From assembly GCA_911728435.2 (NCBI GenBank), contig OU452205.1, positions 7,508,260-7,572,259 of the forward strand: a stretch of 64,000 nt of DNA, in the 5' to 3' direction. The DNA comes from Apoderus coryli (lineage: Eukaryota > Arthropoda > Insecta > Coleoptera > Attelabidae). Made by a program: the position numbers and the translations under genes. The notes below the pieces were generated by a model. It ran no database searches, was not told the origin of the DNA, and saw nothing but the letters and a program-made list of their open reading frames with translations. This document shows positions 23,720 through 35,451 of this stretch, piece after piece. The stretch's first letter is position 1; each line of letters opens with the position of its first letter.

Positions 23720-24825
23720 CGTGTTTAAGCATACAGGTTGTCTGTAATTGTGAACATCCAATTATTTTAGATATATTTTTTATATGAGTTACACCTGCAA
23801 AAATAATAATTTATAGTAGGTTAGAGGTTATATTAACTATTAGAAGCTGCGCTCAGCAATAACTTCAACCAGGAAACTCTAAAAACTTGTACAGCGGTGA
23901 TGCATCTTATGAACCTGGAAATAAATTCCAGTCGTCAGGTAACGTGGTACAAATTAAAGAAAAGCCGACAAAAGATGGTCCTACATTTGTCTGAAACGCA
24001 GGTCATATAGTAAGAATTCCTTTGCAAGATCAAAGCACTATTACTGCAGTTTGGAGTGTTTGCCGAAAGTCATTGCTGAGGCTCAAAAAATCAATCCCAA
24101 ACAGCCATTTATCCTATATTAAAAGAATGCAAAAGTGCATTAGTCTACATATATGGAGAAATACTATAAGGTCCGTAAAAGCTATCTACTTTTTTTTTCA
24201 GTCCTTTTAAGACAACTAATAATTAGTTAAGGTCATTAATATCATTGTTTTCCAAATATTTTAATTAATTTTCAAATGCCAAGATTTCTGGAAATCCGTT
24301 TTTACTTTTTACTATTACTGGATGGAATTTTCCCTCTCTGGAAGGCTTTATCCAGGAAAAATATAACAGTAGCTTTTTTTTAAATAAGTATATTTTCCTA
24401 GCCCTTTGCTGTAACCCAGAACTAGCTATATAAATTGCCAGAGAGTTTCTATTAGAATGCGTAAACTTTATATTTAAAATTATATAGTCAAAGTTTTAAT
24501 TGAATTTTTAAACTCTCATAAGTACTTGTAGCCAACAAGTTACCCTGTCATCTTGATACACAATGTGAATTCCTGAAGTTGAAGTTGGTAAAGAAAGGGA
24601 CATTGTAGCTTCAACTTTACTATTTTACACTTCGTATTTACATTATAATATCTAACATCATTAAAAATTGTTAAACACAGAAATTCAGTAAAAATTAACA
24701 ATACGTCTGATAGGTAGATATTAAATTAATCATTTAACAAGTTCTGAAGCAAAATCCAATCAAAAATTTAAATACCATATATTTCAGTTGAATGATCTAT
24801 GACTGATTAAAAACGCGCGGAAGTC
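23720..24825. other. Downstream of the 23.6-kb promoter, nothing recognised
   Basis: No open frame with a recognisable motif follows the promoter-like island. If the promoter works, its first exon is non-coding or short. Confidence 0.35.
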
Positions 24826-24827
24826 AT

Positions 24828-25250
24828 GGTTTCACGTTGATCCAAAACTCATCCCACATTTACCAAGTGTGGGACATACCAATTATAACAAGATGTATGT
24901 GGCGACATCTAGTGTGAGCAGGCAATATGCCCGGTGAAAGAAACTTCACAAACGATGGCCGGACAAGAAGTTCAACTCCATGAAATCCTATTGCCAACAC
25001 TAGATAGGCCCGACTTCCATAGCGGGAGGCTTTATTTTAACATTGCTTGTTACATATTGTTACAAGAGCTTATACTAGCACGGGATACCGATTGACAACA
25101 AGATGTATGTGGCGACATCTAGTGTTGGAAATAATGGAATCGCTATTTCTTGTACGGCCATCGTTTGTGAACAATGTTTCACCGTGCATATTGCCTTCTC
25201 ACACTAGTTGTCGCTATACATATACGAGTATCTTGTTGTTAATATTTATA
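24828..25250. mobile_element. Family A (HHR repeat) relic with foldback
   Basis: At 24828-24858 the plus strand keeps the outline of the family A ribozyme (GTTGATCC...ACTCATC) with its core destroyed. AACAAGATGTATGTGGCGAC occurs twice in direct orientation (24887, 25099), and the segment after each is mirrored by TAGTTGTCGCTA...CTTGTTGTT near 25207-25240. AGAGCTTATACTAGCACG (about 25065) also occurs at about 48778 in the 48.6-kb copy. No intact ribozyme or ORF. Confidence 0.55.
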
Positions 25251-25735
25251 TTTATAATTTATAAGGATTAATAAATACTTTGTGGGTTCTGATATTACGT
25301 ATCCAGTGGTAGTTTAGATAAAATTTTAAATTGATACTTCTTTTATTAGAAAAAATCTGGTTAATAAATTAAACAGAGTAGTATAGACAATACAAAAACA
25401 AATTGGGTTCGAAAATTTTTAAAATAAAAAATTAAATTTGCAACAATTTGTTTGTGTATTTATACAAATATAGGTAGTTCCACATATTTTTTTAAATTAA
25501 CAGTAACTAATTGAGTTTTCCTTTGGAAGACACGCTTCTTGGCCATTAGGTACCCTACGTCAAAGCTACCGTTTTAGAATTTCATTGCACACGAAAAATA
25601 TTCCTACCATTTTAACTCCACGAAAACGAGGCGGAAATGTGATAAAAGACGTATATAGACGAATGCTAAAAACGTGTTGATCTAACTTTCGCGGCGGCAG
25701 AAAACTTAAGTTGCGAAAGTGAGTTACAAATGCAG
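25251..25735. other. Nothing recognised
   Basis: AT-rich up to about 25550, then rising GC toward the promoter-like island at 25.74 kb. Confidence 0.35.
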
Positions 25736-25739
25736 AGAA

Positions 25740-25870
25740 ACCACGTGACGAGCACTGACGTCAGAATACCGAAACATGTGGGGTGGTTATTAAAAATAAA
25801 AGCGAAATTGTCTCAAATCAGACAGAAGTTTATTTTAGTGCACGTGAATGTGTCACGTGGTGCATCCACA
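25740..25870 (+). promoter_or_regulatory. Promoter: E-box, CRE, TATA-like box, initiator
   Basis: CACGTG (25742), TGACGTCA (25756-25763), TTAAAAATAAAAG (about 25790) and an initiator-like ATCAGAC (25818) lie in the order and spacing of a focused arthropod core promoter: about 28 bp separates TATA from the initiator. Two more CACGTG boxes follow at 25841 and 25854. The layout parallels 23545-23710, including GTGG-TTAT before the TATA element. The first exon appears non-coding. Confidence 0.5.
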
Positions 25871-26317
25871 TTTATATGATATATTTTAAATTAATTATTT
25901 TGGGGGTTTGTATGTTTCTAGCTGACGGTTGGCGTAGGTAATTTGACGATTGTATAAAGGTGGGTAAATATTAACGTTCACTGATTATTTAAATGTGATT
26001 AATTTATTACGGTAGTAAATCGACGATTATTCACGGTATGTTAACTTTATACGGCTTATTGTGGGTAGGTGGATGATACGAGTTATATGTAAGTTTTTAA
26101 TAAATAAACTGTCAGATCAACTTCTCCATTCCGTTTTGATAAAACAATATTGACGACTCCAGTATAAAACGTTTATTTAATTCTGCATTAGTTATTATTA
26201 GTATATTAATGTTAATGTATTTTTATCTGTCTCGGCAGTTGTATCTTTAATAAATGTCCCTTCGTGCTATCTTACAATAATTAAAATTTACACAGGCTTT
26301 TTTCAAATATTATGAAT
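25871..26317. other. Leader-like region after the 25.8-kb promoter
   Basis: No ORF. Donor-like sequences (AAAGGTGGGTAAAT at about 25957, CGGTATGTTA at about 26035) could end a first exon, without further support. Confidence 0.25.
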
Positions 26318-26360
26318 AACCACTGATGATGAAGCCTCAGGCTTCGAAACATGTTTGGTT
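26318..26360 (+). ncRNA. Hammerhead ribozyme, intact core
   Basis: AACCA / CUGAUGA / stem II GAAGCC-UCA-GGCUUC, whose last C precedes GAAAC / self-complementary ACAUGU / GUU cleavage triplet / UGGUU. Stem II is a perfect 6-bp hairpin with a 3-nt loop, and stem I pairs ACCA with UGGU. All core bases are present. It is the best-kept member of the ATGTTTGGT type in the window. Confidence 0.75.
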
Positions 26361-28949
26361 TTGTTAGTGACGCATAAAGTGATCATTAAAATTTATTTCG
26401 TATAGATTTGACTTTCATTTCACATAATTTGACTCCAACTCAGTATGGACTATTTAAATTGAAGAAATATATTATTATGCTGGACGTAACATATTATTAG
26501 AACTCTCTATCATCAGTCATGGTCTTTTTTAAATTTTGTATTCAATTTATTACTACATCTAAATTTCTAGAGTTTAAATTGAATTTTCCGTGAACTGTAC
26601 ATATGTCATTTTATTATTCAGAATTGCATATTTACTACCGTAACTAGGTATACCGTTTATTAACCTTAGTTGTGGCGTTTGGTCTAAACATAGATACAAA
26701 ATAAAATTTCAATTTCCACAATGAATCATTTGATTTCATCCATGTGACTATGTCTGCCGAAATCGCCAGGAAATTATCTCGTGCCAATTCCATAGTGGAT
26801 CGCATACAAACTGCACTATATAATCTTTCAAAACAATACAATGCATTTTGCAACAAATTGTCTAAAATTACGTTCTCTTATAAGAAATCTTTGTTAAATT
26901 GAATTATGATGGATACTAAAAAAGTATAAAATGTAAATTAAATTAAATAAAAAATTTAATTATCGAAAATATTAGGTTTTACTAGTATTTCAACATTTAT
27001 TAGAACTGTCATGTTTTTCTCTAATAGTTAATTGTCTTAGTTTTAGTGAGTTTTTCACAATGTATTTAAATTTTTCAATCACTGATGATGCTTTCCGAAA
27101 ACACTGAAATTAAACCCAAAAAAATATCAATAGCTATTATTTGGACCTACAACCATAAAAAAACACTATTTAAAGGGATTAAATGTTAAACCTTTTTGAG
27201 ATAATGGACAAATTTATAGATTTTATTTTAATTTCACCTAAAATATCGTATAATGCTAGGTATAAGAAAATGTGATATCATTAGACAAGTAATTACGTAT
27301 TTAATTCTAAAACAATAGCAAAAACAAGGTGTTCCATTTAAAAAAATCGACCATGCATTTCTATTTCGTGTCAGAGTTTAACTTGCTTTTTTACAGCCTG
27401 TATATAATTGGATAAATGTGTGTCAAAATGTATAAAACAATGATAGTTAGCATAAGAAATGTGGCTTTCCATGAGAGAAAGAAGCTAAGTCTAGTTATAT
27501 TTTTAATAATATAATATTTACAAAAGGCCTCAACTATTATACTTTGAAATAGCGCTCTTATGAATTATATAGCACAACTGTTATTGAGTTTTCTTTTGTT
27601 TTGTTCAAAATAGTATTTTCCAGAACCAAAATTGTATAATATAAAAATAATATTGAAACACGTAATCGCTTTGATAGGTTGCCATAGCACGGTTAGAATA
27701 GATTAGGTTAGAATAATATAATATAGGAAGTTAAACTTCAACTTCGCCTTTTGTAATTAAAAAGTGCAATAAAGTCATTATTATTATTACTCAACATGTA
27801 ATTTTTACTAATTTTACTTAACACTTTTGCGATTATGTTTAACATATATGTATTAGTTGAAATATACTTTCAACAAAAAAAAAACTAAGCTTTCAAGGAA
27901 GACTGTATTCCAAGATATTATAAAAAATATTAATATGAATCAATAAATGAATTTGGTGGTGAGATGAGAGAATTGGAAGTCCTTACCTTATATAACTCCC
28001 ATATCCAAACACACACAACAAGTAACTGTCACTTGCGTAATGAAGTTACACTTTAATACAAAAACCCAATATTGGTATTGGTGAAAAGCGGTATATTACA
28101 AAATTATATTTTATTGAAATAACTCAGCGGTCGATATGGCGGTCAAACAGCAATTGTCCAGCCCACTTCTCTCCTTTTCAATTGTCAGAGTACCTATCGA
28201 TACGAAATGAAAAACTCCAAATTCTCGTATCGCGAGTAAAAGATATGAAAATGAGAGAGACCGAATGCTTAATTTCAAAAATATATAGAAATACGCGGAT
28301 TTTAATTATAACTTAATAAATAGGAATTATTTAATTGAAATAAAAAGAAAATATAATTCTAAAAAAAAGATTTCGGGACGAAACATGTATAAAGCTAAAA
28401 GATCTGGATATGCAATAATTTCCCATCGTGCAGTTTGTTCCATTTATTAACCGGTCCATAATTTATCGAGCACGCATAGTGAAAATTATTTGGCAACTAG
28501 TTTTTATTGACACTTTCCAAAATCTGGGTACACGAATTAGTGTTACAAGTATTTGGGAAAATATTCCGTAAATTTAACGTGCGTCGTATCAATCGAGTAT
28601 GATTCCAGTCACTTGTTACATTTTTGGCAAGTATTATGATATAATCACAAGTTGTTATGACTGCGGTATGAAAATTCTGAAATTATGATCGAATAAATAT
28701 GACATCACGCTGGTTGCGTTAAAAATGTTAAGGACATGATATATATCACGAAAACATTTGGATTATTTCATATTCAATAACATGTGTTCTTATTATTTAG
28801 ATGGGTATATGTATTGGGTTCTAGAAAAAGAAATATTTTTAAACGGGGAATTTTCAAATTCCTGAACCTTTATATATTTATTTCTTTAATTTTTTTTTCT
28901 TGAGTAATTTAGGTTTACAAAATTACTCAAACTTCATATAATGTATACA
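26361..28949. other. AT-rich stretch with minor repeat debris
   Basis: ACAAGGTGTTCCATTTAAAA (27328) and TTACAGCCTGTATA (27392) could be the two ends of a MITE of about 80 bp. A CTGATGATG...GAAAAC string at 27083-27109 resembles a hammerhead but lacks stems. Otherwise nothing. Confidence 0.35.
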
Positions 28950-28997
28950 AACACAACGTTTCGACAACTCCATTTATGTTGTCTTCCTCAGGTACTC
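28950..28997 (-). ncRNA. Hammerhead ribozyme, CUGAGGA type
   Basis: Minus strand: GUAC / CUGAGGA / stem II GACAAC...GUUGUC (6 bp, 10-nt loop) / GAAAC / GUU / GUGU. Stem I pairs GUAC with GUGU using two wobbles. The CUGANGA consensus allows G at the variable position. Stem II and the GAAAC box are intact. It belongs to a different repeat family from the others. Confidence 0.65.
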
Positions 28998-29349
28998 ACA
29001 AAATTATTTATAATATATAAATCGATAGAACACAATCTTGACATTACTGATAATATTAAAAACCATTTAAAGTCTCCAAAAGCAAAAGTATTATGTTAAA
29101 TAGGACATTCTTACAATTATCACAAACAATACATATAATTAATTTAATTTAATTTTGTCAGTTTGTTTAAACAATGTGTGTTTACACATCAATAAACTAT
29201 AATACTCGTACAATAACAAAAGCAAAGAAAATTATGCAGTTGGATAAAGCATTGGCAGTGGAAACCAAACAATCAGTTGATAAACATTACATGCTCCATC
29301 GAGACAAATGTTAGGGAAGTGGATTGCTGAACGTGGTCGTGTTATTCCA

Positions 29350-29760
29350 GAAAACGTCAAAAAAAATTTATAAATTGGTTATGAACCATCGCAAATTGAA
29401 GGTACACGAGCTAGCTGACATTGTAAAGATATCAGTGTTTTTACTATTTACACGAACATTTGGGTATGCGAAAGCTCTGTGCAAAGTGGGAGCCGCTTGA
29501 GCTCACAGTCGACCAAAAACAACAACGAATTGATGCCTCAGAGGAGTGTTTGGCGCTGTTAAACCCCAATAAAATGGAATTCTATCGTCGATATGTGACA
29601 ATGGATGAAACATGGCTTCACTATTACACACCAGAATCTAAAAGACAGTCAGCGAGCAAAGACGCAACAGGTGGCCGGTAAGGTGATGGTGGCTGTATTT
29701 TGGAATGCGAACAGAATTAAAAAAAAAATCGTTTATTTTTGGAAATGTACCATATAAACA
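29350..29760 (+). pseudogene. Mariner transposase fragment (first catalytic Asp)
   Basis: LHEHLGMRKLCAKWEPLELT, then DQKQQRIDASEECL and RRYVTMDETWLHYYTPESKR, are typical of insect mariner transposases. TMDETWLHYYTPESKRQSA holds the first catalytic Asp. A following frame gives GKVMVAVFWNA. Upstream bases still show KVHELADIVKIS from the DNA-binding domain. Frameshifts, an internal deletion and the lack of terminal repeats make it dead. Its sequence differs from the 50.4-kb mariner, so two lineages are present. Confidence 0.8.
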
Positions 29761-30206
29761 AAAACTCCATAAACTCGAAGTCAGACACTGATGGATTAAG
29801 CAATATTTATTGTAACATTTTAAATGCAATCTAAACTGAGGACATTCTGTACAATCAACAAATTTGAGACCATCTGTATCACACACATTATATATTTTGT
29901 CTATTTTGTTAGTTGTTTTTTATTTGAATTTTTTTTTGATATCAATCAATAAATGCGAATTGTGGACGCCTGCTTGCTATTTAAAAATTTGAAAAACTTT
30001 AATGTATTCTAATAAACTACCACATATTGAACTACAATGTAAATTAATTACTTATTATCAATTAAAAGAAAAATAACTCTAATCTTGTAAGTATATGTAC
30101 GTGTAACATTTGCTAGTCAATTTGTTGTCAATTGTTTTGTATTCTTCCCTTTTTATGTACTCTATGTAATTTTTATTTTTATAGAACAATATATTCATAT
30201 TTTTGT
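29761..30206. other. Nothing recognised
   Basis: AT-rich spacer between the mariner relic and the 30.2-kb hammerhead. It may be part of the element carrying that ribozyme. Confidence 0.3.
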
Positions 30207-30256
30207 AGTGGCTCCTGAAGAAGTCGGTAAGCACTGACGAAATATTGAGCTTTTTC
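30207..30256 (+). ncRNA. Hammerhead ribozyme, CUGAAGA type
   Basis: GGCUC / CUGAAGA / stem II GUCGGU-AAGC-ACUGAC (6 bp, 4-nt loop) / GAAAU / AUU cleavage triplet / GAGCUU. Stem I pairs GGCUC with GAGCU and stem II pairs fully with one wobble. Stem III is very short and built on self-complementary AUAU, as expected for ribozymes that act as dimers. Core intact. Confidence 0.72.
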
Positions 30257-32329
30257 AAGAAATTGAGTTTTATTTCGCAACAAACCGCATACCCGATATT
30301 CTTGTTCCTTCATATATATATACGAGTATATAATTTATGTGCATCAATTTGTCTATATTATTGAATATTATGAGGGCTTCAAAAATGATACTGGAATATT
30401 TTTGCTGGCCGGAAAAATCAATTATTATTATTATCAATCAAATTCCTTAAATCTCTAAATAATAGCAAAATTAAATATAAATGGTATTAGAATTAAATAA
30501 GCATCAATCAGTCTCCACTTCATGTGTACATTTATTTACTATGCAAGATACAATAATGTATAAACTACATTATTTTAAATAATCTGTGATAAATTATCAA
30601 TGATTTCGTTTCCAAGAATTTTTCAAATACATCCACGCCTAGAAAACCATAAAAAAGTAATTCCCGAGTCTACCTCAATATCTATGTTAGTGTGCGTGAA
30701 TTTAGAGCAAAAGTGACATAACAGTAAAAAAGACTTGAACGATTTATGACACATCGTAAAAAAGTAATCATACTAAATACTAAATTAGTGAAACTATAAA
30801 AAATGATTTTTGTTGCAAACTATCGATTTGACTAAAATTATAGCTTGGTCTAGATGAGACAACAAAAAAGGTAAAACTATTTAAATATGTATATTATATA
30901 TAAATATTTTTGACATTGTGTTATTTGTCGAAATCAGAAACTTGTTTAACTATATATAATGAAGATATAATTAAACAAAATATTTATATATTTATTTCTT
31001 ATCTTATCAAAAATATCTCTATATAACAACACCGAGCTCTATAAATTCCTATGAACTAGATAGATTTATTCTTATTGCGGAGAAAATAAATAAATAATGC
31101 ACATGGTGTTCTTTTATACCAATGCATTCTAGCAAACTCTCTGGGAAGCCAGAAGAATTTACTACTTTTGTTAGAAGTATGCATGTAACAAGAAGAAACT
31201 ACACAAAACGGATTCAATTTTATAATTAGAAATAAGTAATTACACGATTTTAATGTCAATTAACGCATAACATAGTGGTAGGAAAATCGTCTTCGATTTT
31301 ATTTATTGCGCAATATTCCCGATTTGTGTCGCACCTGGCGCAAAAGTTTCCATAAATTTAATTAAAATCAGCGGATGCTGTTAATTATTAAATAAACAAA
31401 TAAAATGAAAGCCTATAGAGTGAAATCTTGTATTATATAAGAATATCTACTATTTTGGCAGTATAATCTTCAGCAAAAAATATGATCTTGTAATTAATTA
31501 ACTTTTGCGTACGTATCGTAGATATTAAAACCCCGTATTACCTGGCGAATAGACCAACATTCAATTCAATAAAAATTTGGATAGTTATTTAAAAGATAAT
31601 TTTAGACACCCTCCGGGATACAAGGACAAGTCGTACCCTCCTCCTCCATTCCATTGGTACATCTTGCTTACGCCTATTGTATTGTAATATCTTAAATAAT
31701 TAAAAGTGAACCTATTCAAAATGTATATTTTGTAAAAACGTTGAAATTTTAAGCCAGCAAACCATTAAATTTAATAAAGACAATAACTCTAATAAAGAAA
31801 ATATTGTGCACACATTTTGAGGCACTTAAATTAGGTATTATTAAATTTATATGAAATGCCTATAAATTATTTTATTGCTGATAACCCTTCTAAACGAATA
31901 CTTTAGCGTATAACATACTACCATGTGTTTTGTTAATAATTTTAACGACTGGGACGGCGACTTGCGAGAACAAATGATGTATAGCTGACAACTATCGATT
32001 TTGTCGCCGTGTATCCTCAGTTTTATCTCCAAACAATTACCGTAAAAGTTGTCTTTTAAGACAGCCATTTGTTAAGGCAAGCGCGTATATATTACACGTG
32101 CAGTACTGGTAACATTCGTATGTTCATCCGAGATTTATTTCACTAGTTAATCAAATTAAAATTCGAGTTGAAATCGAAAACATGTTTTATTGTCTTTTTA
32201 TTTTGTTTTATAGCTGTTTTAGGTTAATGTAATTATTCTAGTATTATGTTTCAATGTTTCTTTCTTTATAAATCATATAAAAAATCTACAAAATAAAAAA
32301 CAAAGTGGGTACATAATTGATTAATATTG
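30257..32329. other. AT-rich stretch, nothing recognised
   Basis: No supported ORF or RNA. A slightly GC-richer patch with CACGTG lies at about 32085-32100. Confidence 0.4.
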
Positions 32330-32480
32330 CTGTTACAACCAGCAGTGCTATAACACTAAAAATATCACTTTCCACGATGGGTGTTCCGCAGGGTCGAAAT
32401 TTGAGACCTCTACTCTTTAATAATTTTGGCGCTTTGGCGTGACTTTGTCCGTAAATGAATAAATAAAAAAAAAAAAAATA
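32330..32480 (+). pseudogene. LINE reverse-transcriptase motif joined to a poly-A tract
   Basis: TMGVPQGRNLRPLLFNNF (bases 32376-32430) is the GVPQGSxLGPLLF reverse-transcriptase signature. About 30 bases later comes AATGAATAAAT and a poly-A run (32464-32478). The body between palm and tail is missing, so this is a deleted copy or chimaera. Confidence 0.6.
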
Positions 32481-33215
32481 CCAAAAATGCAAAAATCGGT
32501 CGTTGTATAAAACAGTTATATAACGAAGAAATAAATCTCTGGAATTTTGCCACCCACCCTATATATATTATTATGATTTGTATTATTCTTTCTATTTGAA
32601 AAGCCATATAAAGGAAACAGAATAATCTAGCAGATGCCAATTAGTTTTCTAATTAAATGCAATATTTATTATTAATTAGCAAAGTCTTGTGATAGATATT
32701 AGAATAATTAAATGAATTTGTAAGTATTTAAATTTTCCGCATTTGTGTAATGTGTTAATAAAAAATTTCAAATAATTAATATGATTTTAATGTTGAAACC
32801 TGAATGTAAATCAGACGATGACTTTGACTTTGTTTACTTCCTTCAAACTTTAATACTACTAGGTTAATATACCAGATAACTCTACAACAACAACAACAAT
32901 GTTTTATTTATGTTATTGGTTCTAAAATTCTCATATTTCCCTTTAGAATAACGAAATTGAAACATTTACCCTTTATAACATTAAATCCGCAATTTCGTGA
33001 AACGGTCAACAGCAACAGATAAAAAAAGCAAGTTCTGTTTTTTCAAGTCATTTTAGTCAATAAATAAAATATGTGTGACTCGAGCAATGTAAACACTAAT
33101 TTCCATATTATGATGCAAGTAATTCTCTGACCTATTCCAACATATACAGTGTGACCCATTTGTTTTCGGGTCACCATGATTTTTTTTTTATAAATTGTGC
33201 GATTTAGCTTTCGGT
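32481..33215. other. AT-rich stretch with a (CAA)n microsatellite
   Basis: CAACAACAACAACAA at about 32883. An element-end-like ACAGTGTGACCC sits at 33147. Nothing else. Confidence 0.35.
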
Positions 33216-33217
33216 AG

Positions 33218-34065
33218 GAAGGAATTATAATAATAATAATGATTTATTGTGAAAATGTAGAATATATACAATTGCACAAAAAGGATAGAGATTTGGCCAA
33301 TGCCACTCTTCCACTCTTCCTTAAAAAAGTATATACAAATAAAGAAAGAATGTACAAAACAAAAACTCTTAAAACTAGAATAAACAAATTTTCATTATAA
33401 AATAATGTAAAAAGTTAATCACACTATGAATAAATTCTGAGCTTCAATTGTCGCTGAAATAATTCCAATGGCAAGTCAATTATATCAATACATTTATTTA
33501 GCAGCAGTGAGGCCATATACGAGAAACTGCCCTCAAATTTTGCTTTCATATGCTTAGGGATAGTAAAGGAATCAATACGTACATTAACATCATGAACATT
33601 AGAACGTCTACACAACAACTTATACAAATATTGAGGGTCACGAGCATGGTATATCTTATGTAGCAATGAAGTATATATAAATACTCATATCTCACATCCA
33701 ACTTTGGCTCACCCAATCTCTCAAAAAAAGGAGTGACATGTGCAGCAAAAGGAACCGTGCAAACAAACCTTATACAAGAATTCTGCACTCTCTGCAACTT
33801 CATTTAATTATAATGAAACAAAAAATAAAAATATACCGGAAAACAATAATACAAATGCGGAAAAATAAGAGCTTTAACCAATTTAAGTTTAGTAGGCTCA
33901 TCAACCAGGTGTTTAAGATGGTATATCGAACGCAATTTAAAAAGTGAATTCCTGCATACATTGCCACAATGCTCGTTAAAATTTAGCTCAGAATCCACGA
34001 TTACTCTTAGATCTCGAGCTTTATGCATCCAGGGGATAACATCATTGTTAATTGGTTCTAAATAC
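33218..34065 (-). pseudogene. LINE ORF2 3' part (thumb region) with TTA tail
   Basis: Three consecutive minus-strand frames join into one homologous stretch. IPWMHKARDLRVIVDSELNF and VKALIFPHLYYC come first (34060-33804). Next is LQRVQNSCIRFVC...HVTPFFERLGEPKLDVR (33803-33690). Last is PQYLYKLLCRRSNVHDVNVR...KAKFEGSFSYMASLLLN (33666-33480). This order (LGVxxDxxLxFxxH, LIxPxxxYC, LQRxQNxCxRF, EGSFSYxAxxLWN) is the C-terminal third of jockey/CR1-like reverse transcriptases. The 3' end carries a TTATTATTATTATAA tail at 33218-33240. 5' truncated and frameshifted, as usual for dead LINE copies. Confidence 0.8.
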
Positions 34066-34482
34066 TAAATAGAGTCAACAGTGTTATGTTGTTGAAGGAT
34101 ATGTTAGGCATAAACACTGAAAACGCTCATTGGGCGAAAAAGAAAAAAAACCGTTGTGGCTATTTTTTGGCTCAATACTTTCCTTCTTAGAGACTATGAC
34201 CACAAAGCACCGATGTTCGTCTTGCTTTTATTTTATTTTTATTCTAGAACAAACTCAATTTTAATAATTTTTAGCTTGATCTAAATAATGTACCACAAGA
34301 ATCAGTAATAATTCCTTAAATAGAAAAAATAATAAATAGATAAATAATTATGGTAAGCTAGTTGATTTATTAGAAAATTCACAAAAGTTATTTTAATCAA
34401 ATACTATTCATTATTTCTCGTTTCTCTTTATAAAAATCATTAATTTTGGGTATAACATCACATTTTTTATTTAAGTTACAAT

Positions 34483-34523
34483 AAGAACGTTTCGTGCTAC
34501 TATTTAGCACATCCTCAGCTTTA
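34483..34523 (-). ncRNA. Hammerhead ribozyme, CUGAGGA type
   Basis: Minus strand: AAG / CUGAGGA / stem II GUGCU...AGCAC / GAAAC / GUU / CUU. Core and stem II are complete. Stem I is only 3 bp before the mismatches, so activity is less sure. The inverted copy at 35200 has a broken core. Confidence 0.6.
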
Positions 34524-34800
34524 TGAATGAAACAATTCAAAGGAAACACCAAACATTTAATTTCTTGTCGTTTTTAACGAATTTAGTCAACAGTAAAAAC
34601 ACAAGAGCTTTTTTTTTATCGGATAAATTTCTTTCTGTAACGAAATAATTTTGCCAATCAGTAATATTACGAGAAAAACTGACATGACAATATCGCGAGA
34701 CCGATGGTCGAGTGAGTTTGTCAAATGGCAGTTTTTCGAGCAAAAGTACTAATGGAAAAATTTTGAGTTAAAAAGAAATTTATAATTTAAAGAACAGCTC

Positions 34801-35142
34801 GAGTGTTTTTTGGCAAGATAAATTAACGACCGAATATATGAATGAACAATAACAATAATTATCTTTATTGATACAATTAAATTATTAAACAGTTATTAAA
34901 TACACAATTGTTATAAATTGTTTGGTTTGGTGTTGTATATTGTAATGTTTCAGTATCAATTATCAACAATATACTTAACTAACTGACAGGGCAGACATTA
35001 AAGGGACGTAAGCATACTAGATGTAGACGAACAGGCGTTTTTATCGGTGATAAAAAACGATGCACCTTTTTTATCGCTGTCAAAATGACAAAACAGTCAT
35101 CTTTAAATAACACATTTTATACAGGAGTTAATTTATCAATGT
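34801..35142 (+). repeat. 342-bp repeat, second copy at 48564-49437
   Basis: The block from GAGTGTTTTTTGGCAAGATA to AGGAGTTAATTTATC is about 95 percent alike by eye to the copy at 48564-48625 plus 49132-49437. That copy is split by a 506-bp insertion. This intact copy shows the empty site. It contains a TATCGGTGATAAAAAACGAT...TTTTATCGC hairpin-like stretch (about 35043-35084). No coding content is evident. Confidence 0.75.
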
Positions 35143-35199
35143 GAAAAACGACAAGAAATTAAATGTTTGGTGTTTCCTTTGAATTGTTTCATATCCATA

Positions 35200-35240
35200 A
35201 AGCTGCGGATGTGCTAAATAGTAGCACGAAACGTTCTTAT
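35200..35240 (+). ncRNA. Broken hammerhead (CUGCGGA)
   Basis: Plus-strand copy of the 34483 ribozyme. Stem II (GUGCU...AGCAC) and GAAACGUU are intact, but the first box reads CUGCGGA, which replaces an invariant A. Cleavage should be abolished. Confidence 0.6.
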
Positions 35241-35451
35241 TGTAAATTAAATAAAAAATGTGATGTTATACACAAATATACAATAATGGATTTTATAAAG
35301 AGAAACGAGAAACAATACCTACTAAAAAACCGAGAAAATTCATATTACATATACTATTTAATTAAATTAATAAAAGTCTACTAAATAGTTTTAGTTAAAG
35401 CACAAACACCAACTCAAGCGTTATTGATCTGTGGCATAATAAATAAAACGT

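Larger units (their letters stand above)
34416..35330. mobile_element. Penelope-like HHR locus with inverted partial copies
   Basis: Left arm 34416-34574 and right arm 35145-35316 are reverse complements that both contain a hammerhead. The left side continues for a further 170 bp of the same element (to about 34743, with a 68-codon minus ORF of unknown family), so the right side is a 5'-truncated copy. Between them lies a 342-bp block (34801-35142) that also occurs at 48564-49437. A complete copy beside a truncated inverted copy is a hallmark of Penelope-like retroelement insertions. No reverse transcriptase is left. Confidence 0.55.

Noticed and set aside
23358..23732. 124-codon minus-strand ORF
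   Set aside because: It overlaps a strong plus-strand promoter-like island (CREs and TATA), shows no domain, and owes its openness to local GC content.
27080..27110. CTGATGATG...GAAAAC resembling a hammerhead
   Set aside because: No stem II between the boxes and no stem I pairing.
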